A stretch of 64,000 nucleotides of DNA, from positions 1 through 64,000 of the forward strand of contig LPNZ01011689.1 of NCBI GenBank assembly GCA_001655205.1. Reading direction: 5' to 3'. The notes under the pieces were generated by a model. It searched no databases and was not told the origin of the DNA. It saw nothing but the letters and a program-made list of their open reading frames with translations. Positions 1 through 12,094 of the stretch are shown piece by piece. Both the position numbers and the translations under genes were made by a program. The first letter of the stretch is position 1. Each line of letters opens with the position of its first letter. The stretch is from Lenisia limosa. Taxonomy: Eukaryota; Breviatea.

Positions 1-3000
1 CTTTGGCGCCACGCTCCAGTGTCGGATTTCTGCATTACGGCCGCGACTCCGGCCACAAACTCGTCTGGTGTCACCTTGGCCTTGTTGTCAGGCCCGGTCA
101 AATAGCTAACAACCTGAAAGGTCAAACAGGTTGTTCAGAAATGCAGGGGACTCAAAACACACCTTCGGGAGGATCTGCATGGAGTTATAGAGACTATCGG
201 AAATTTGTTTGTAGTCCAGCGGCATGAGACTTGGAGGCGTGATGCGGTCCTTGAAGTTCACAGAACTGAACAGCTCGTGGGCATCAATCATGTCAACGTA
301 GTATGGCACGGCCACGGCACTGGCTAATGTGGGGTATGTGTTGAGAACAACGGCGCAGCTGTCGCGAGGGAATTCGTTCTCTCCCTCAATAAATACCTCC
401 ATTCTAAAACGTTATCTTGAGATTCGAACAAGACTCATATTCATTCTAAAACGTCATCTTCTTGACAGTCGAACAAGACTCATATTCAGACCTGTTGCTT
501 CCAAAAAAACATAAATGACACTGGACCCCCACTTAGTGACATAGTTTACAAAAGCTCCTAACTCGTGACTGTCGATACATCGTTGAAGTAGCCACATGGA
601 CCTGCGGGTGGGGGGTGAGATGCTGGTACAAAGGTCAGATAGCAAGTAGAAAAGCCTCACTTTTGCACAGCCGTAACAACAGCACTGAGGTATTGGGAGT
701 ACATCAGTATCCGGTGGTCCTCCTCAAAGGAGTAGGAGGGATGGCAGAGGTAACTGTCGAATGCCAACCCATGATCGAGAATCTAGGGGAGGGGAAATAA
801 CAATTTCTGAAACTGCAAAAGAACTTAGTAACACTCTGAGATGCCGAGTGTATGACATGAGGAAACCAACCTTGTTTAGCGGTTTGGGGAGGTCGGCAGC
901 CAACACGTGGGACTTCTGTACAACTTCCTGCTTGACGCGACCGCTGTTGACAATGACAAGGATACTGGCTATAACACGGCCTTTTTGGAGACGCTAAATA
1001 GTCAAATACAGGGACGGTGCGTTGAGGCTCAACTCAAATGGCAGTGTGGGCTTCGGCCCAACTATTCCCACAGCCCACAGAGATTTTTTCGAACTCGGTC
1101 GTTTTGATGAACTTGAGAAGAGGACGGATCATGAGACACTTATCGCGGACCAAACCAGGTAAGAAGTTGGGCTCGGCTAAAATATCAAATTGGAGAATCA
1201 AGAGACTCAAGGAACTCAGGGCAAGAGCTTACGCTGCAGAAGAACTTCGAGAACAGCAGGGCTTATCTTCTCTGGTTTGAGCACCATATCCATGACCTAA
1301 GACGTCAGGAGGCCTGTGAACCAGAAGGCCTACATTGCTGGATATTGCCATTTTGGCAGCGCCCTTGTAGTTGACCAGCACTCTGAGGAGGTCGATGGCT
1401 TCCCTGCGATGTTACTCCACCACAAACCAAAACTAAATCTCCAAACAAACTCTCGGATAATCTGCTTGAAGAAGGCCTGTGTTGGGTTGTAAACGTTGCC
1501 GAACAGCGCATAATGAAGAACACCGGGGCTGGAGAAGTTAGGGAAGAGAACTTAACAAAAAGACTTATCAGTACAGTTTCGCAACCCTAACCTTGCAGTT
1601 GAAAAAAGGATGTCCTTGCCCTCAAGAGAGGATAACTGTGTCGGAGTGAGGCGCTAAGTCGGTCAGAGGTCCAAAAGAATAACATGATATGTAGGCATAT
1701 GATACGTATCATATAATAGTACACATCTACATACATAATATTAATATATCATATAATATAGCTATGTTATATCATATGTAGAGATGAAAAATAGGAAGAA
1801 TCGCCGAAGCCATTTACACGAACCGAGGCGTAAAAGCCCCAAACCTTTGCTGCCATTTTGAACCAGTTTGAAGTGCGAAGAACAACAGAAGCACGCAGCA
1901 TGTTCACAGCTGATAAGTCAAAACGAGTTCGAGTTCAACCCCCCTAATATAGTATGGGTTAACATTGTCACCCCCCCCCCCAACGATTAAATTCAGAATT
2001 GCTGATGATTATCTTGAGGTATTCGTTTTTGCCACTCAAATCGAGCATTCTGAATGTGTTAGACAATGGATACACTGTGGTGTGCATTCCACTTAGTGGA
2101 TACCTCAAAAATTCTGTCAACAATTCAGCGTTTTGGCTGAATTCTGATGGAGAAGACATGATCAAATTGATGAAGGGGGCGACATCAAGCTTGATACCCA
2201 GACGAAGCTTCCGATTCGCTATAGAAGTTAGAACTGACACACTTGTGCAAACCCTCTGTGAGAAACAGGTTAATGGTCACTTGATCAACTGACGCGAGCA
2301 TGGCTCCTGGCTTCGACGTCTGCAAAAGTGAGAAACTGACCGTTCCACTGGCGTGAGAGGGTACACTTACCCTTATGTTTTTGACCGCTCGACAAAGAGG
2401 GGGAACCTGAAGAGATTAGAACAGCAAAGCCAGAGCCATACAACAGTAGCCGCCAGGATTAGATGGTCACAGTCGTGAGAGGCGAAGCAGTTAGCAATTT
2501 GGCCCTCAAGAGGAATTAGGTCACCCATTTTTGCCTGAAGGTCAGCAAGACAGCCGCGGCCGCAAACCTTGAGGGCGCGTTCCAGATCACACTTCTGTCC
2601 AAGTATGTTGGTGTACTTGTCTTCCAGCATAAAATGATGTAGAAGGTTCTTTGCTTCCAGGGCTACGAGGGGATTATGAAAAATGTAACTCAAGCCCAGA
2701 TTAAGAACAAAGCCCAGATAGAGGGTGACAACAACCCAAATTAAGAACAAAGCCCAGAGAGTACCCACTTATGGTATCCGCGTTTGCAACAAAGAAGTGC
2801 CCAAGATAGGCAAGGGGGTTTATGTGCGATTCAACGAAACTGAACCTCTGAATCGGTAAAAGGTGGTGTCTTGAACAGCCTTCACTTACCTTATTGCAAG
2901 AATATCTCAAAATGATAGCGCCATAGAGTATGACAAAGGGCACTTGCCTACGTTCGTCATCTGACAGCAGTCGGCCTAAATAGTGATGGGAGGAGATACT

Positions 3001-6000
3001 GAACCAGTTCTGGAGACACAAGGCATTTCAAGCTCACTGTATGAGTTGATGTATGTATCAAACAACGCCTTGAGTTCAGGCTTGACCGCGACGAGTCGAG
3101 TGATGTACATGGTGCTCGTTTCCGAAGGCAGGGGGGCCAAACATGCATTAAGATCCATCATCACTTTCAGCATATTATCCACCTAAAGGGTCAACTCCGT
3201 TCCTCCATCAAATCTACAGCATGCCCCAGCCTGATGCTCACATCGCACTGCAGAGCCACTAAAGCATGAGATGAAATTGCAAAAGCAACGAGCAAACAAT
3301 TAGCAAGGTTAACCTGTTCCCTCCTACAGGTGTATTCTCCACGAAGGAACTTCTTATGTCTGTCCAACTACTCAATCAGAAAGCAACGAAATTGAGGATG
3401 CTTACATTCAGGGGCTTGGACTTGGGGTACGGGGTTTTCTGTAGTGGTGCCGTTTCAGTGAGGAAACCATGGGCCATTTTGGCGTAGGTTGTTCGGAAAG
3501 GACGGATCACCTCGAAGATGCATTTATTTGGCTGCTGGTGAGAAGGAAGTACACAAGGGCCTACCCCCTGGGTGATGCCTGGGATAATCCGTTTCAGCTT
3601 TGTTCTCACGAAGAGGGGAAGCATTGTGACTAAGTTGCCGCACTAGAACGGTTTAATACATCATGTGGGCAGAGACAAGAAAGAAGGACCAACCTCGGAA
3701 GACAGGTTCATTCTCGAGCACATGTCAGGGTACAAGAGTGCGTCGTATCTCTCCATGATATTCTGAATTTCAGGCGACACACAATGGTAAGTGGCCATCT
3801 GTCCTCGGAAGGTGTATTCGCCTTCCAGCTCCTCGCCAAGCTTAGTTCGGTATTCCACGTTCTCCATCTTAAACGTCAAAGCAAGTTAATATAGCACCTG
3901 TAGATCAAAACCGACAGCTTTATTGTGACGCAACAAGACCTTAGATATTCAATGTGAAACACTGCTCGTGATTGATCTCGTTTAATCTCGATAATTTAGC
4001 AATAAAACAGCACAAAAACCGCAAACTTGGTTGGAGGAGTGCGACGACTTGTTGGTGAGATTTTTGAGAAGGTTAAGGACATGTTTGTGATCTTCAGTTG
4101 AGCTACGGATGGCTTTCCATGTTGGGACGTTTTTCTAGAGAATGAGACTGCAACACCATCCAACCTTATCAATGTCGACAGGACCGATCATGTCCGTGTC
4201 CGTGAGAACAGTCAGTGACATGGCCAGCACTAGTTGGAACTGAATGAACAGGTCGGCTGTCAGCCCCATGCGTTTGAGTTTGTTCAGTTCAACAATGAGG
4301 TGAGCGATGGATTTGTTCTCAAGCCATGGAAACGTTTTGACTGAAAAGCAAAGGCTGTGAACACCGCGAGAGCTTGTCACTGAACTCTCTTGCTTTCGTT
4401 CTATATCACATGAGCAAAACTCTACACAGTGGTACCCCCCCCCCCGTCAAGAAGTAGAATAACTGAGTCTGTCATACCTCTGAAATCCTTCATCGGTGTT
4501 CTGTGAGGGGTCAAATGCCTGAGGCGTTAGCGGTGTTCCTGCATACAAAAGAGAGTGCATGAATAGTAATAATATAATACAAAAAAAACAAGGCCGCCGT
4601 CTTGGCACAAATTGCTTACATGACAGGCATTTTACGTGCAAATTCAGAGGCAGAGATTTCGGAATAAGAGCTGGTAAAGTGAGCCATTGAAAACTCGGAA
4701 GATACTTACCTTTGCTGACTGTAACGCTCTGTGTTCCTTTGCACATTTTCGTACATTCGGCTCATTTGTTCAGGTGGCAGGGTTCGCTGAGGCAAGTTGG
4801 GGTATTGATACGGTAGCGTGTGCGTGTACTTTGACTGTACGTTATGGTAGGGCTCAGGAAGGTCGTCATACAGCGACGAGTCAACAAGCTGGCTTGCTGC
4901 TCCCCATTCTAAAGGGGTGAGGGGTGAAAAATACACATTGGGATAAAAAAAAATACTCCCCTTTCATGACTCGACATTGTCACCAGGGCTTCACTTCGGT
5001 TCGAACACTCCCCTTTTATGACTCGACATTGTCACCAGGGCTTCACTTCGATTCGAACACTCCCCTTTCATGACTCAACATTGTCACCAGGGCTTCACTT
5101 CGATTCGAACACTCCCCTTTCATGACTCGACATTGTCACCAGGGCTTCACTTCGGTTCGAAAATGACCAGAAAAATACGATAGTTTTCGAAAATTTATCG
5201 AGAAATTCAGTCTTTTTTTCGAACCGAAACTGAAGATTGCCACCCAAAAAACCGATAGCTGCATAACTCACGAGTAATGCAGATACTGAAATCATGTGTT
5301 ACCCCCCCCCCTCTCAGTGCAAAAAGAGCAACAAGGACTCACGGGATTTGAAGGGGCTGGTAGAAGCGGCTTTGCTTTGCGGTCTGTTGTAGCTGCTTGC
5401 CGGCTGATTATAGTAAATTAGAAAACTATCGTTAGTAGAATGGTCAATACCCAACAAACGTCAGTGTAGCTTCGGTCAAATCCACTACAATGGTTAGTCC
5501 TTTCAACAACAGTGACAAAATGAAAATGGCTTCTTTAACCCACAAGTAGTCCTCATAGTCCGCGGCATTGGCGGCCATGTTGCTGAGGACAGCAGGGTCA
5601 GACTGTGCAGGTGCCGACGGCTGACGGTGGCGGTGNNNNNNNNNNNNNNNNNNNNNNNNNNNNNNNNNNNNNNNNNNNNNNNNNNNNNNNNNNNNNNNNN
5701 NNNNNNNNNNNNNNNNNNNNNNNNNNNNNNNNNNNNNNNNNNNNNNNNNNNNNNNNNNNNNNNNNNNNNNNNNNNNNNNNNNNNNNNNNNNNNNNNNNGA
5801 TAACAAACAAGGAGGTAATTGGTAAGCGAAAAGATTTGAAATTGTTGATGCATTTTTAGTGAATGTCAATCTGACAATTAGAGAGTACATATTCATGTAA
5901 GTGCATATTTTCAAAAGTTAAATCAAGACCTCTTGCAACTTTAAAAGCCCTTAAACAAGAAAACACAAATTAAAACCATCCCGCACCAGGGCCCATCCCA

Positions 6001-9000
6001 CATAGTCTTCATCTTCCAAAGCGGATAAGGGTTCTGAAGTGTCATGTAAAGAACAGAATAACGTCAGTCAAACCAAAGAGCACCACCACCAACTTTGTTT
6101 CGCTTGACTGTCGCTCAGCATGGCGCAAAGCTCGTCACGTTCATCCTTATCGAGCAAGGCAACGTCTTCAGAGTCGATGCTGCCTGCGCCGCCGTAAGAG
6201 AACTTGTCCATGATACTCTCAACACTGGACTTGGTGTTGCCATTGGCGTTTTCGCAGTCGCTATTGTCGTGGGTGTATTGCTCATAGTCTTGCCTGATGG
6301 ACTGGCCGAAGATTTCTGTGACATCTCTGTTGACAAGGCTGGAGTCTTTTTGCGCTTTGGAAGCAACTGGTTTGAGGTCATCCATCAATGTCCCTAAGGA
6401 ATAAGGTAAGAAACAACACGTGAAAACACGCATCAACTTGATCCCCTCCCACGAATTTTGACGTCAAGGCTCTCGATTTCAGCAGGCAATTCCCTGAGCT
6501 CCTTGAGATGGGCCTCATTTTTCAGACGACTTTCCCTCAAAATAGCTTGGAGTTTAGGGGTGTACTTAGCCTCGCAAGCTTCCCTGTGCAGACCCGCTGC
6601 CTCAGTGTCGGCATGTTCCCTCTGGAACGTGCACTCGCGATCGTTGGTGGGGGTGAACATGGCGTCATCACTCGACTCGTTGGTAGAGAAGAACTCATCG
6701 TCACTTCCCTCTGCTGGAGATGGCCGCGGCGGACTGCTACTAAAATCATCAATATCTGTGTAAAGCATCCCAGTGTTGGTAAAAATAATATCCTAGCTAG
6801 TTTTACCCAGTCAAGTGACTCACATTGGAAGAGGGGATATAGTGTCATTGAAGATGGGGTTCTGGGTCTGGAGAGCGTCTTTGAGAGGAACAGGGGAGGA
6901 GCTTTCGGAAGATGAAGACATTTTACGTCTTGCTGGAGGCTGGATAGGGTAAAACATACTAATAAATCGCAAAACATAAAAAGTGAATTACATTCATGAT
7001 ATTGCTTTGTTCCCTGATCCTTGATCATGCCCCCCCCCCCCCCNNNNNNNNNNNNNNNNNNNNNNNNNNNNNNNNNNNNNNNNNNNNNNNNNNNNNNNNN
7101 NNNNNNNNNNNNNNNNNNNNNNNGGAAGCAGGGTCGGCATCGTTGTCGGAAGCGGAAGCGGAAGATGACGTCGCCAGAGGGCGGTATGAGCGGGATGGTG
7201 GGGGTGGGGATGAGTCATCATCGGAATCATCGGACTTGGCATCGGCTATGACAGTCCGAGAAATGGCCCGAGATGTTGCGAGTGAGGGAGTGTAGACGTG
7301 GGGCTGTGGAGACGGTGTGGCATGGAGGGGTGTGGACCGTGACGATGAGAGTTGCGGCGGTTCACTCGAAGACGACTCACTGTCCAAACTCAGATCACTA
7401 TCTGACTCCTAAATAATCAGTACCAAGCTGAAAAGGCCAGGCAAGAGAACGACCAGGCCAACTTCGATTTGTGTTGGTTCAGGGGGGCAGTCATCTGATG
7501 CGCTATCGCAGTCGCTTTTGGCCATGATAATAGTGGAGGCTTTTGAGTCGTCGGAGTGCAATTCTTCAGCCTGTACAAATCAGCCAAAAGAGACGGCCAA
7601 AAAGAGATGACTAAAAAGAGACGGCGATTCTAACCCACCGTCAGGTAGTCGTATTCAAGACGAACGGTATTGAAGCTCAGCATAGGTTCAAAGTGGATTT
7701 TGTCCAAAAAGGAGGCCATGAACGATACCTGAAATGTCACTGAGAGCTCAGATCACTTACAGAAAACTCAAAGTCGTGTTCGCACAGTATCCTGAAGTCC
7801 TTAAAATATTGTCCAAGTTTGAGTGGAGAAACCAAGCGGTCACGGGTGATGACAGCCCGGATGAAAGATTGCTGGAATGGTGAGATGTTAACGTCCTTTT
7901 GTATTAAATGGCATAATACAAACATATACTGTATGTATGATATTAGAAGCGTATCATATAAAACAAGGACTCACAATGCTTGAATAGGCCTCAGGAATAA
8001 ACACTTGAACAGGTTCCCCCCTTAAAAGTCAGAGCCATCAAGTGAGTGTTGCCATCAGGAACTCAAAACTGTCAACAGACCTCATGATAACTAGAGCGAT
8101 GACATAGGGATTTCCACGGATCTTCAATTCGTCGAAGTTGTTGTAGGCGTCCAGCACCAAGTCTGCTGAGACCTTCCTCCAGTTTTCATGCATTGGATAC
8201 AATTCTTTGTGTTGAAGAGCGGAGATAAAGAAGTCTACAACAGATTATGGTCCAACAAAACGATTACCTCTCTTGTGCCTTTTGATTTCGTGCGGTCCAA
8301 AGTAGTCGAGTGCCCAAAGGATTGAAGGAACATAGCTTATATCCGAAAAACCCTTGCACAGTGTGATATAGTGCTTCAAGACAATCACATTATTGCTGTA
8401 TTGCCGCTGGTTTTGAAGAATTGGTGAAGAAAAGAGCAGGGAGAAGTCCTTTGGGTCGCTGCACTTTTGAATGCAGGATATCAATTGCTCCTGAGAAATT
8501 AAAGTCAAAAAACATAATACAAGGACGAAGCCCTTTAATCATCCCCTCAAACAAAATAATTGTCATTGGTATTGGAAGGAAGGAAATTCATGAGTTTGAT
8601 GAAGAACTTCTCCAGCACGAATTGACGCATCCTTGAGGCGTGGCGCCAAAACTGGAAGAAGAACGTCTGGAGGCCCTGGTCTGCATAGGAAATGAGCTTG
8701 AGAAGTCGGACATTGCCAGACACATCAAGCTCAGTGTCAGAAAGCTGTGAGGATAAGAGGAACAGCAGAAAACGATCCTACCAAGTGCGGGAGATGAGAG
8801 CAAAAAGTGAAGATCTGTACTAAGTCCTCGCTTGCAATTTCCGCCAAACGCTTCATTTCTTGAACAAACTGGCGTGGGGGTAAAGGAAACTGGCGTGGGG
8901 GTAAAGGAATCGATGAAGAATAAAAGTTGATAGGTACTACCACGAACCTAGTAATCTGCAAAAACAAAAACAAAGCAATTATGATCACCACTCATTGAAG

Positions 9001-10779
9001 GCAGATAAAAAAACGATAGTGAAAAAAAGAAAAAAGAGAGAGCCAGTGGGTCAAGAGGCAGAAATGGCAGTTGTATCCATCAAATATTCCAAGGAAGCGT
9101 GGGAGAATAAGTGCTTACCTTTCGATGCGAAACGTCGTTAGAAGTATTGGAAGTCTGTAGAGTCAGAAATTATTATCAGTCCCCATCCAATGACCTGGAC
9201 CGCCCCCCCCCCTTACGCCAAGGCACCCAATGACCTGGAAGAAGACCTCCATGAGAACCGTGATTTTGGGTTCACTACACAGTGAGAAGGGGAACGAGCC
9301 AGCATACCAAGGGCTGCGGAGGGTGAAAAACTCAGTGGGGAATTCAGGCTCCAGCGTGGCAAAGTGACCGGATGTTGTTGGGTACTCCAGCACGTCTTTG
9401 AGTAGGAGCTAGAGAAGTGAGACGGCTGAGGTTCTCAAAACCTTTGTTTCGTTGTTTTTGGTGACAAAGAACTTCCACCAGTTCTGGCGCGTTGAGGGGC
9501 TTAAGTACATTTGACGCAGCTCTTCACAGTGCATAAGCGGGAGAATGCAGTGCTAAGGGTGAATGAGATTCAATAATGCCAAGCCTTACTCGCTTTGTAT
9601 TGATTTGGTGAGCAGAGTATGGGAAGCCTTGGCTAATTAGGTACTCAGCAAGCTTCGGGTTAAGGATCGCAACGGCATTGGCCAATGGGATGGAGCACTA
9701 GACGATGAGCAAATCGTTTAGTAACAGTAAAGAAAAACAGGGGTGACACCCTACCGTATCAAATCGTTTATCAAGATTGTTTTCTCCCTCCATGCCAGGG
9801 GAGCCTAAAAGGGTAATGTTTGTACAACTTAGACTCCAAGACAATACTCACAAGTCCCCCCGGGGCCTACATTTGGAATAGACCAAAAAGGACTCAATCT
9901 CTTGACTTCTAAAAAGAGCGACCATGGAAGAAGCCGATGTCATCATTTCTACAAAGTAACAAACAAAACCCTTCCTAAAAGCTAGGAACTCGAGATTTCA
10001 CTCAACCAACTTTTGGCCTTTTCAAGAGTAGTGATAACTAGCAACGTCTTCAAGTTACTGAGTTGAGTGTGGTATGAGTGGTCTGTGGAGTGAGGCAATG
10101 AACGATAAGCAGAATAGGACCGCCCTCCCCACCACTCCACGCAATGCCAAGAAAAGCCAAGAACTGTAGGACCGCCCTGTCTTTGAAAAGGGCGTTTTTG
10201 AGGCTACGGTTAACCTCCTGCGTGTTGAAGCACATCAGTCCCATTATCACAAAGAGAAGAGACCTTGGAATACTCTCTGAAACAGAAGACGTGACACAGT
10301 CGAGCATTGCTTTGCGAATTTCATGACCTGGTGCATAAAATTAAGAATAAGTAGTCAAAGCCAATATTTGATTGCCGCCTTTACGCCAATCTTCATCCAA
10401 CATTGAACGTTCCTTGGTTACCCCCCCCCCCCAACTGTCCTGCTGCCTTCGTTTTTGGAGGCTGTCTCGAACACTGATAAACGAACTGAAGTTCCTCAGG
10501 CTATTGTGGATGTTCTTCTTGTTGAGGGCGACCACGGTCGTGTCCATCTTCTAAGATGGATAAGAGTTGATCAAAAACTCGGTGGGGGAGCATAAATAAG
10601 AAGGATGAATTTCATTGAAAGCAAGGAAAGAAAAAAGAGAAAAAATCAGCAGCAAACTCACATTATCAACTTGAAAGAGGCTATTTTCAAGAGCTAACTT
10701 ATGGAAAAGCTGTTTCAGACTTTCCATGCTCTCGGCAGGAAAGTGAGTAGAGCGACTAATAGTGAGGTAGTCCCTCATT
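1..10779 (-). CDS. very large unrecognised multi-exon gene (possibly two genes), 3' end beyond window
   Basis: I cannot name this gene. The likely start is the ATG at 10779 (MRDYLTISRSTHFPAE). Exons then follow through about 10.8-7.7 kb (for example GHEIRKAMLDCVTSSVSESI near 10.3 kb, VRLLKLISYADQGLQTFFFQ near 8.7 kb). They look alpha-helical and HEAT-like. From 7.6 to 4.4 kb the product is acidic, Ser-rich and disordered (SDSDLSLDSESSSSEPP near 7.38 kb; KQKPLSALEDEDYVGWALVR across the intron near 6.05 kb), with gaps at 5636-5798 and 7044-7123. Below 4.4 kb it is helical again (FIQFQLVLAMSLTVLTDTD near 4.2 kb; EAIDLLRVLVNYKGAAKMA near 1.4 kb; VTPDEFVAGVAAVMQKSD at the left edge). Exon phases join well wherever I checked. 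The disordered middle could be a linker in one protein of roughly 2,000 residues or a missed boundary between two genes. I compared it from memory with NCKAP1, CYFIP, strumpellin, CNOT1, UBE4 and IP3 receptors and found no convincing match. Confidence 0.55.
4955..5162. repeat. 52-bp tandem repeat, four copies, inside an intron
   Basis: Four nearly identical 52-bp units begin at 4955, 5007, 5059 and 5111, each starting ACTCCCCTTTCATGACTC and ending GGGCTTCACTTCGGTTCGAA. The last 20 bp of every unit equals the terminal repeat of the adjacent inverted-repeat element at 5142-5235, and unit four runs directly into it. The array lies in an intron of the large minus-strand gene, between the exon ending at 4908 and the one near 5335-5400. 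Confidence 0.9.
5142..5235 (-). mobile_element. MITE-like inverted-repeat element, copy 1
   Basis: A 94-bp element begins GGGCTTCACTTCGGTTCGAA and ends TTCGAACCGAAACTGAAG, an imperfect inverted repeat. The core (TATCGAGAAATTCAGTC) is shared in opposite orientation with copies at 37005 and 56816. It encodes nothing and lies in an intron. I could not define a target-site duplication, so the transposon assignment rests on the terminal inverted repeats and dispersed copies. Confidence 0.75.
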
Positions 10780-11110
10780 TTGCCTTGTCTGAGGAGGACT
10801 TTCTGCTTAAACAATTCTACTCTTTTACTATTATATTCTGGTCAGGAAAAGGCCACAAGAAGGGGACTACAACCATCCTTGCTAGACCATTGTCAATCTC
10901 CCTTTCAAACTGTCCTTCCTTCCTTACTTATTGCAGCCCCTAATAATAACCTAATAATAGTGTGTAATAATAACACGTAGTTACTCCTGCTTTCTCTCAA
11001 CTTTCTCTCCTCCAAAAATTTAAACAAAATGCCTCGAATAAATGGGGGTCGGCCCAACCAAAAATAGTGCTTTATTGCTTTGTGCTGATCGCAGAGGTTG
11101 CTTCAAGGGG
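10780..11110. other. AT-rich intergenic sequence, probable promoter of the minus-strand gene
   Basis: No supportable gene. It lies upstream of the minus-strand ATG at 10779 and contains pyrimidine-rich tracts on the plus strand (for example CTTTCTCTCAACTTTCTCTC near 10990). I see no clear core promoter element. Confidence 0.4.
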
Positions 11111-11112
11111 CT

Positions 11113-11458
11113 GAGACTCCCAGAAAAACATACAGTCAGTTTGCCATTGATCGATAAGTGGAATGTGACTGATCTTGTGTTGATCTCTAGTTGATCTCAA
11201 ATTGATCGATGTAATGATCTCTCAGCATGATCTCAACTTGATTCGATGGGTTCGATTCTCGCAGCATCTGTTTTTTTTAGTGGGTTTTTTTAAGCACATC
11301 GCCCCAACCCCAACCAAGTGAGGAGGAGAAAGGGAGAGGAAGTGGAGAGAGGAAGTTTGCTGCAGCAAGCTGTTTGATGATCTTAGTATTGATCTCAAGA
11401 TGATCGTAATGATCTTTGAAGTGATCTCATAATGATCGTGTGTTTTTCTGGAGTCTCC
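11113..11458. mobile_element. 346-bp non-autonomous TIR element with TGATC subterminal repeats
   Basis: The left end GAGACTCCCAGAAAAACATA (11113-11132) and the right end TGTGTTTTTCTGGAGTCTCC (11439-11458) are inverted repeats differing by one inserted C and one substitution. Immediately inside both ends are clusters of TGATC words: about seven between 11148 and 11232 and six between 11373 and 11437, often TGATCTCA or TGATCGAT. The centre is purine-rich and has no coding capacity. Terminal inverted repeats plus clustered subterminal words are typical of non-autonomous DNA transposons. GATC is self-complementary, so the orientation of the subterminal words is ambiguous. No target-site duplication was obvious. 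Confidence 0.7.
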
Positions 11459-11680
11459 CCCATGGGGTGTATATATCTTTGGNNNNNNNNNNNNNNNNNN
11501 NNNNNNNNNNNNNNNNNNNNNNNNNNNNNNNNNNNNNNNNNNNNNNNNNNNNNNNNNNNNNNNNNNNNNNNNNNNNNNNNNNNNNNNNNNNNNNNNNNNN
11601 NNNNNNNNNNNNNNNNNNNNNNNNNNNNNNNNNNNNNNNNNNNNNNCAAGGAATATTAACCGCTGGTCTCAACTAGAAAA

Positions 11681-12094
11681 ATGGCGAATAGTCCTGTTGC
11701 GGGTAAGTCTCCGATATTGTGTCATCTCCATCAGACGTCCAGGCTCTCCTGGCCTCGACCACAACAAAGCCGGAGCTTCCTCTCTTCTGCTCCTGCCAAG
11801 ATGCGATTATTTACGCTTTCGACGAGAGACTTCAAGTTAGTGTTGTCTTCCAATTTATTNNNNNNNNNNNNNNNNNNNNNNNNNNNNNNNNNNNNNNNNN
11901 NNNNNNNNNNNNNNNNNNNNNNNNNNNNNNNNNNNNNNNNNNNNNNNNNNNNNNNNNNNNNNNNNNNNCCGTCATCCATGTCCGAATCGGAGGTAAAGAG
12001 TAGTATTTGCTACTCAATCGGTTCAGAAAGAGGAGGTCTTGTTCCTCAGAGGATTGGTTGGACTTGGAAAACTTGCCTGTATGGGACTTATGGA
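11681..12094 (+). CDS. 5' part of an unrecognised gene, interrupted by a gap
   Basis: The ATG at 11681 gives MANSPVA. A 32-nt GT-AG intron joins it in frame to DVQALLASTTTKPELPLFCS and CQDAIIYAFDERLQ, followed by a GTTAGT donor. A gap at 11860-11968 removes the next part. Afterwards VIHVRIGG and KRRSCSSEDWLDLENLPVWD look like two further short exons, the second ending at a GTAAGT near 12094. I see no recognisable domain and no convincing continuation or stop, so this may be a gene whose 3' exons I missed or a decaying copy. It is divergent from the large minus-strand gene, with the TIR element and a gap between them. Confidence 0.4.

Noticed and set aside
1-10779. NCKAP1/HEM, UBE4 (UFD2), IP3 receptor or CNOT1 as identity of the large gene
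   Set aside because: Short local resemblances (for example to NCKAP1 near 10.3 kb, UBE4 near 9.3 kb) did not continue into neighbouring exons.
11246-11275. GGTTCGATTCT followed by a T-run, like a tRNA B box and Pol III terminator
   Set aside because: No A box or cloverleaf stems upstream; it lies inside the TIR element and is probably coincidental.
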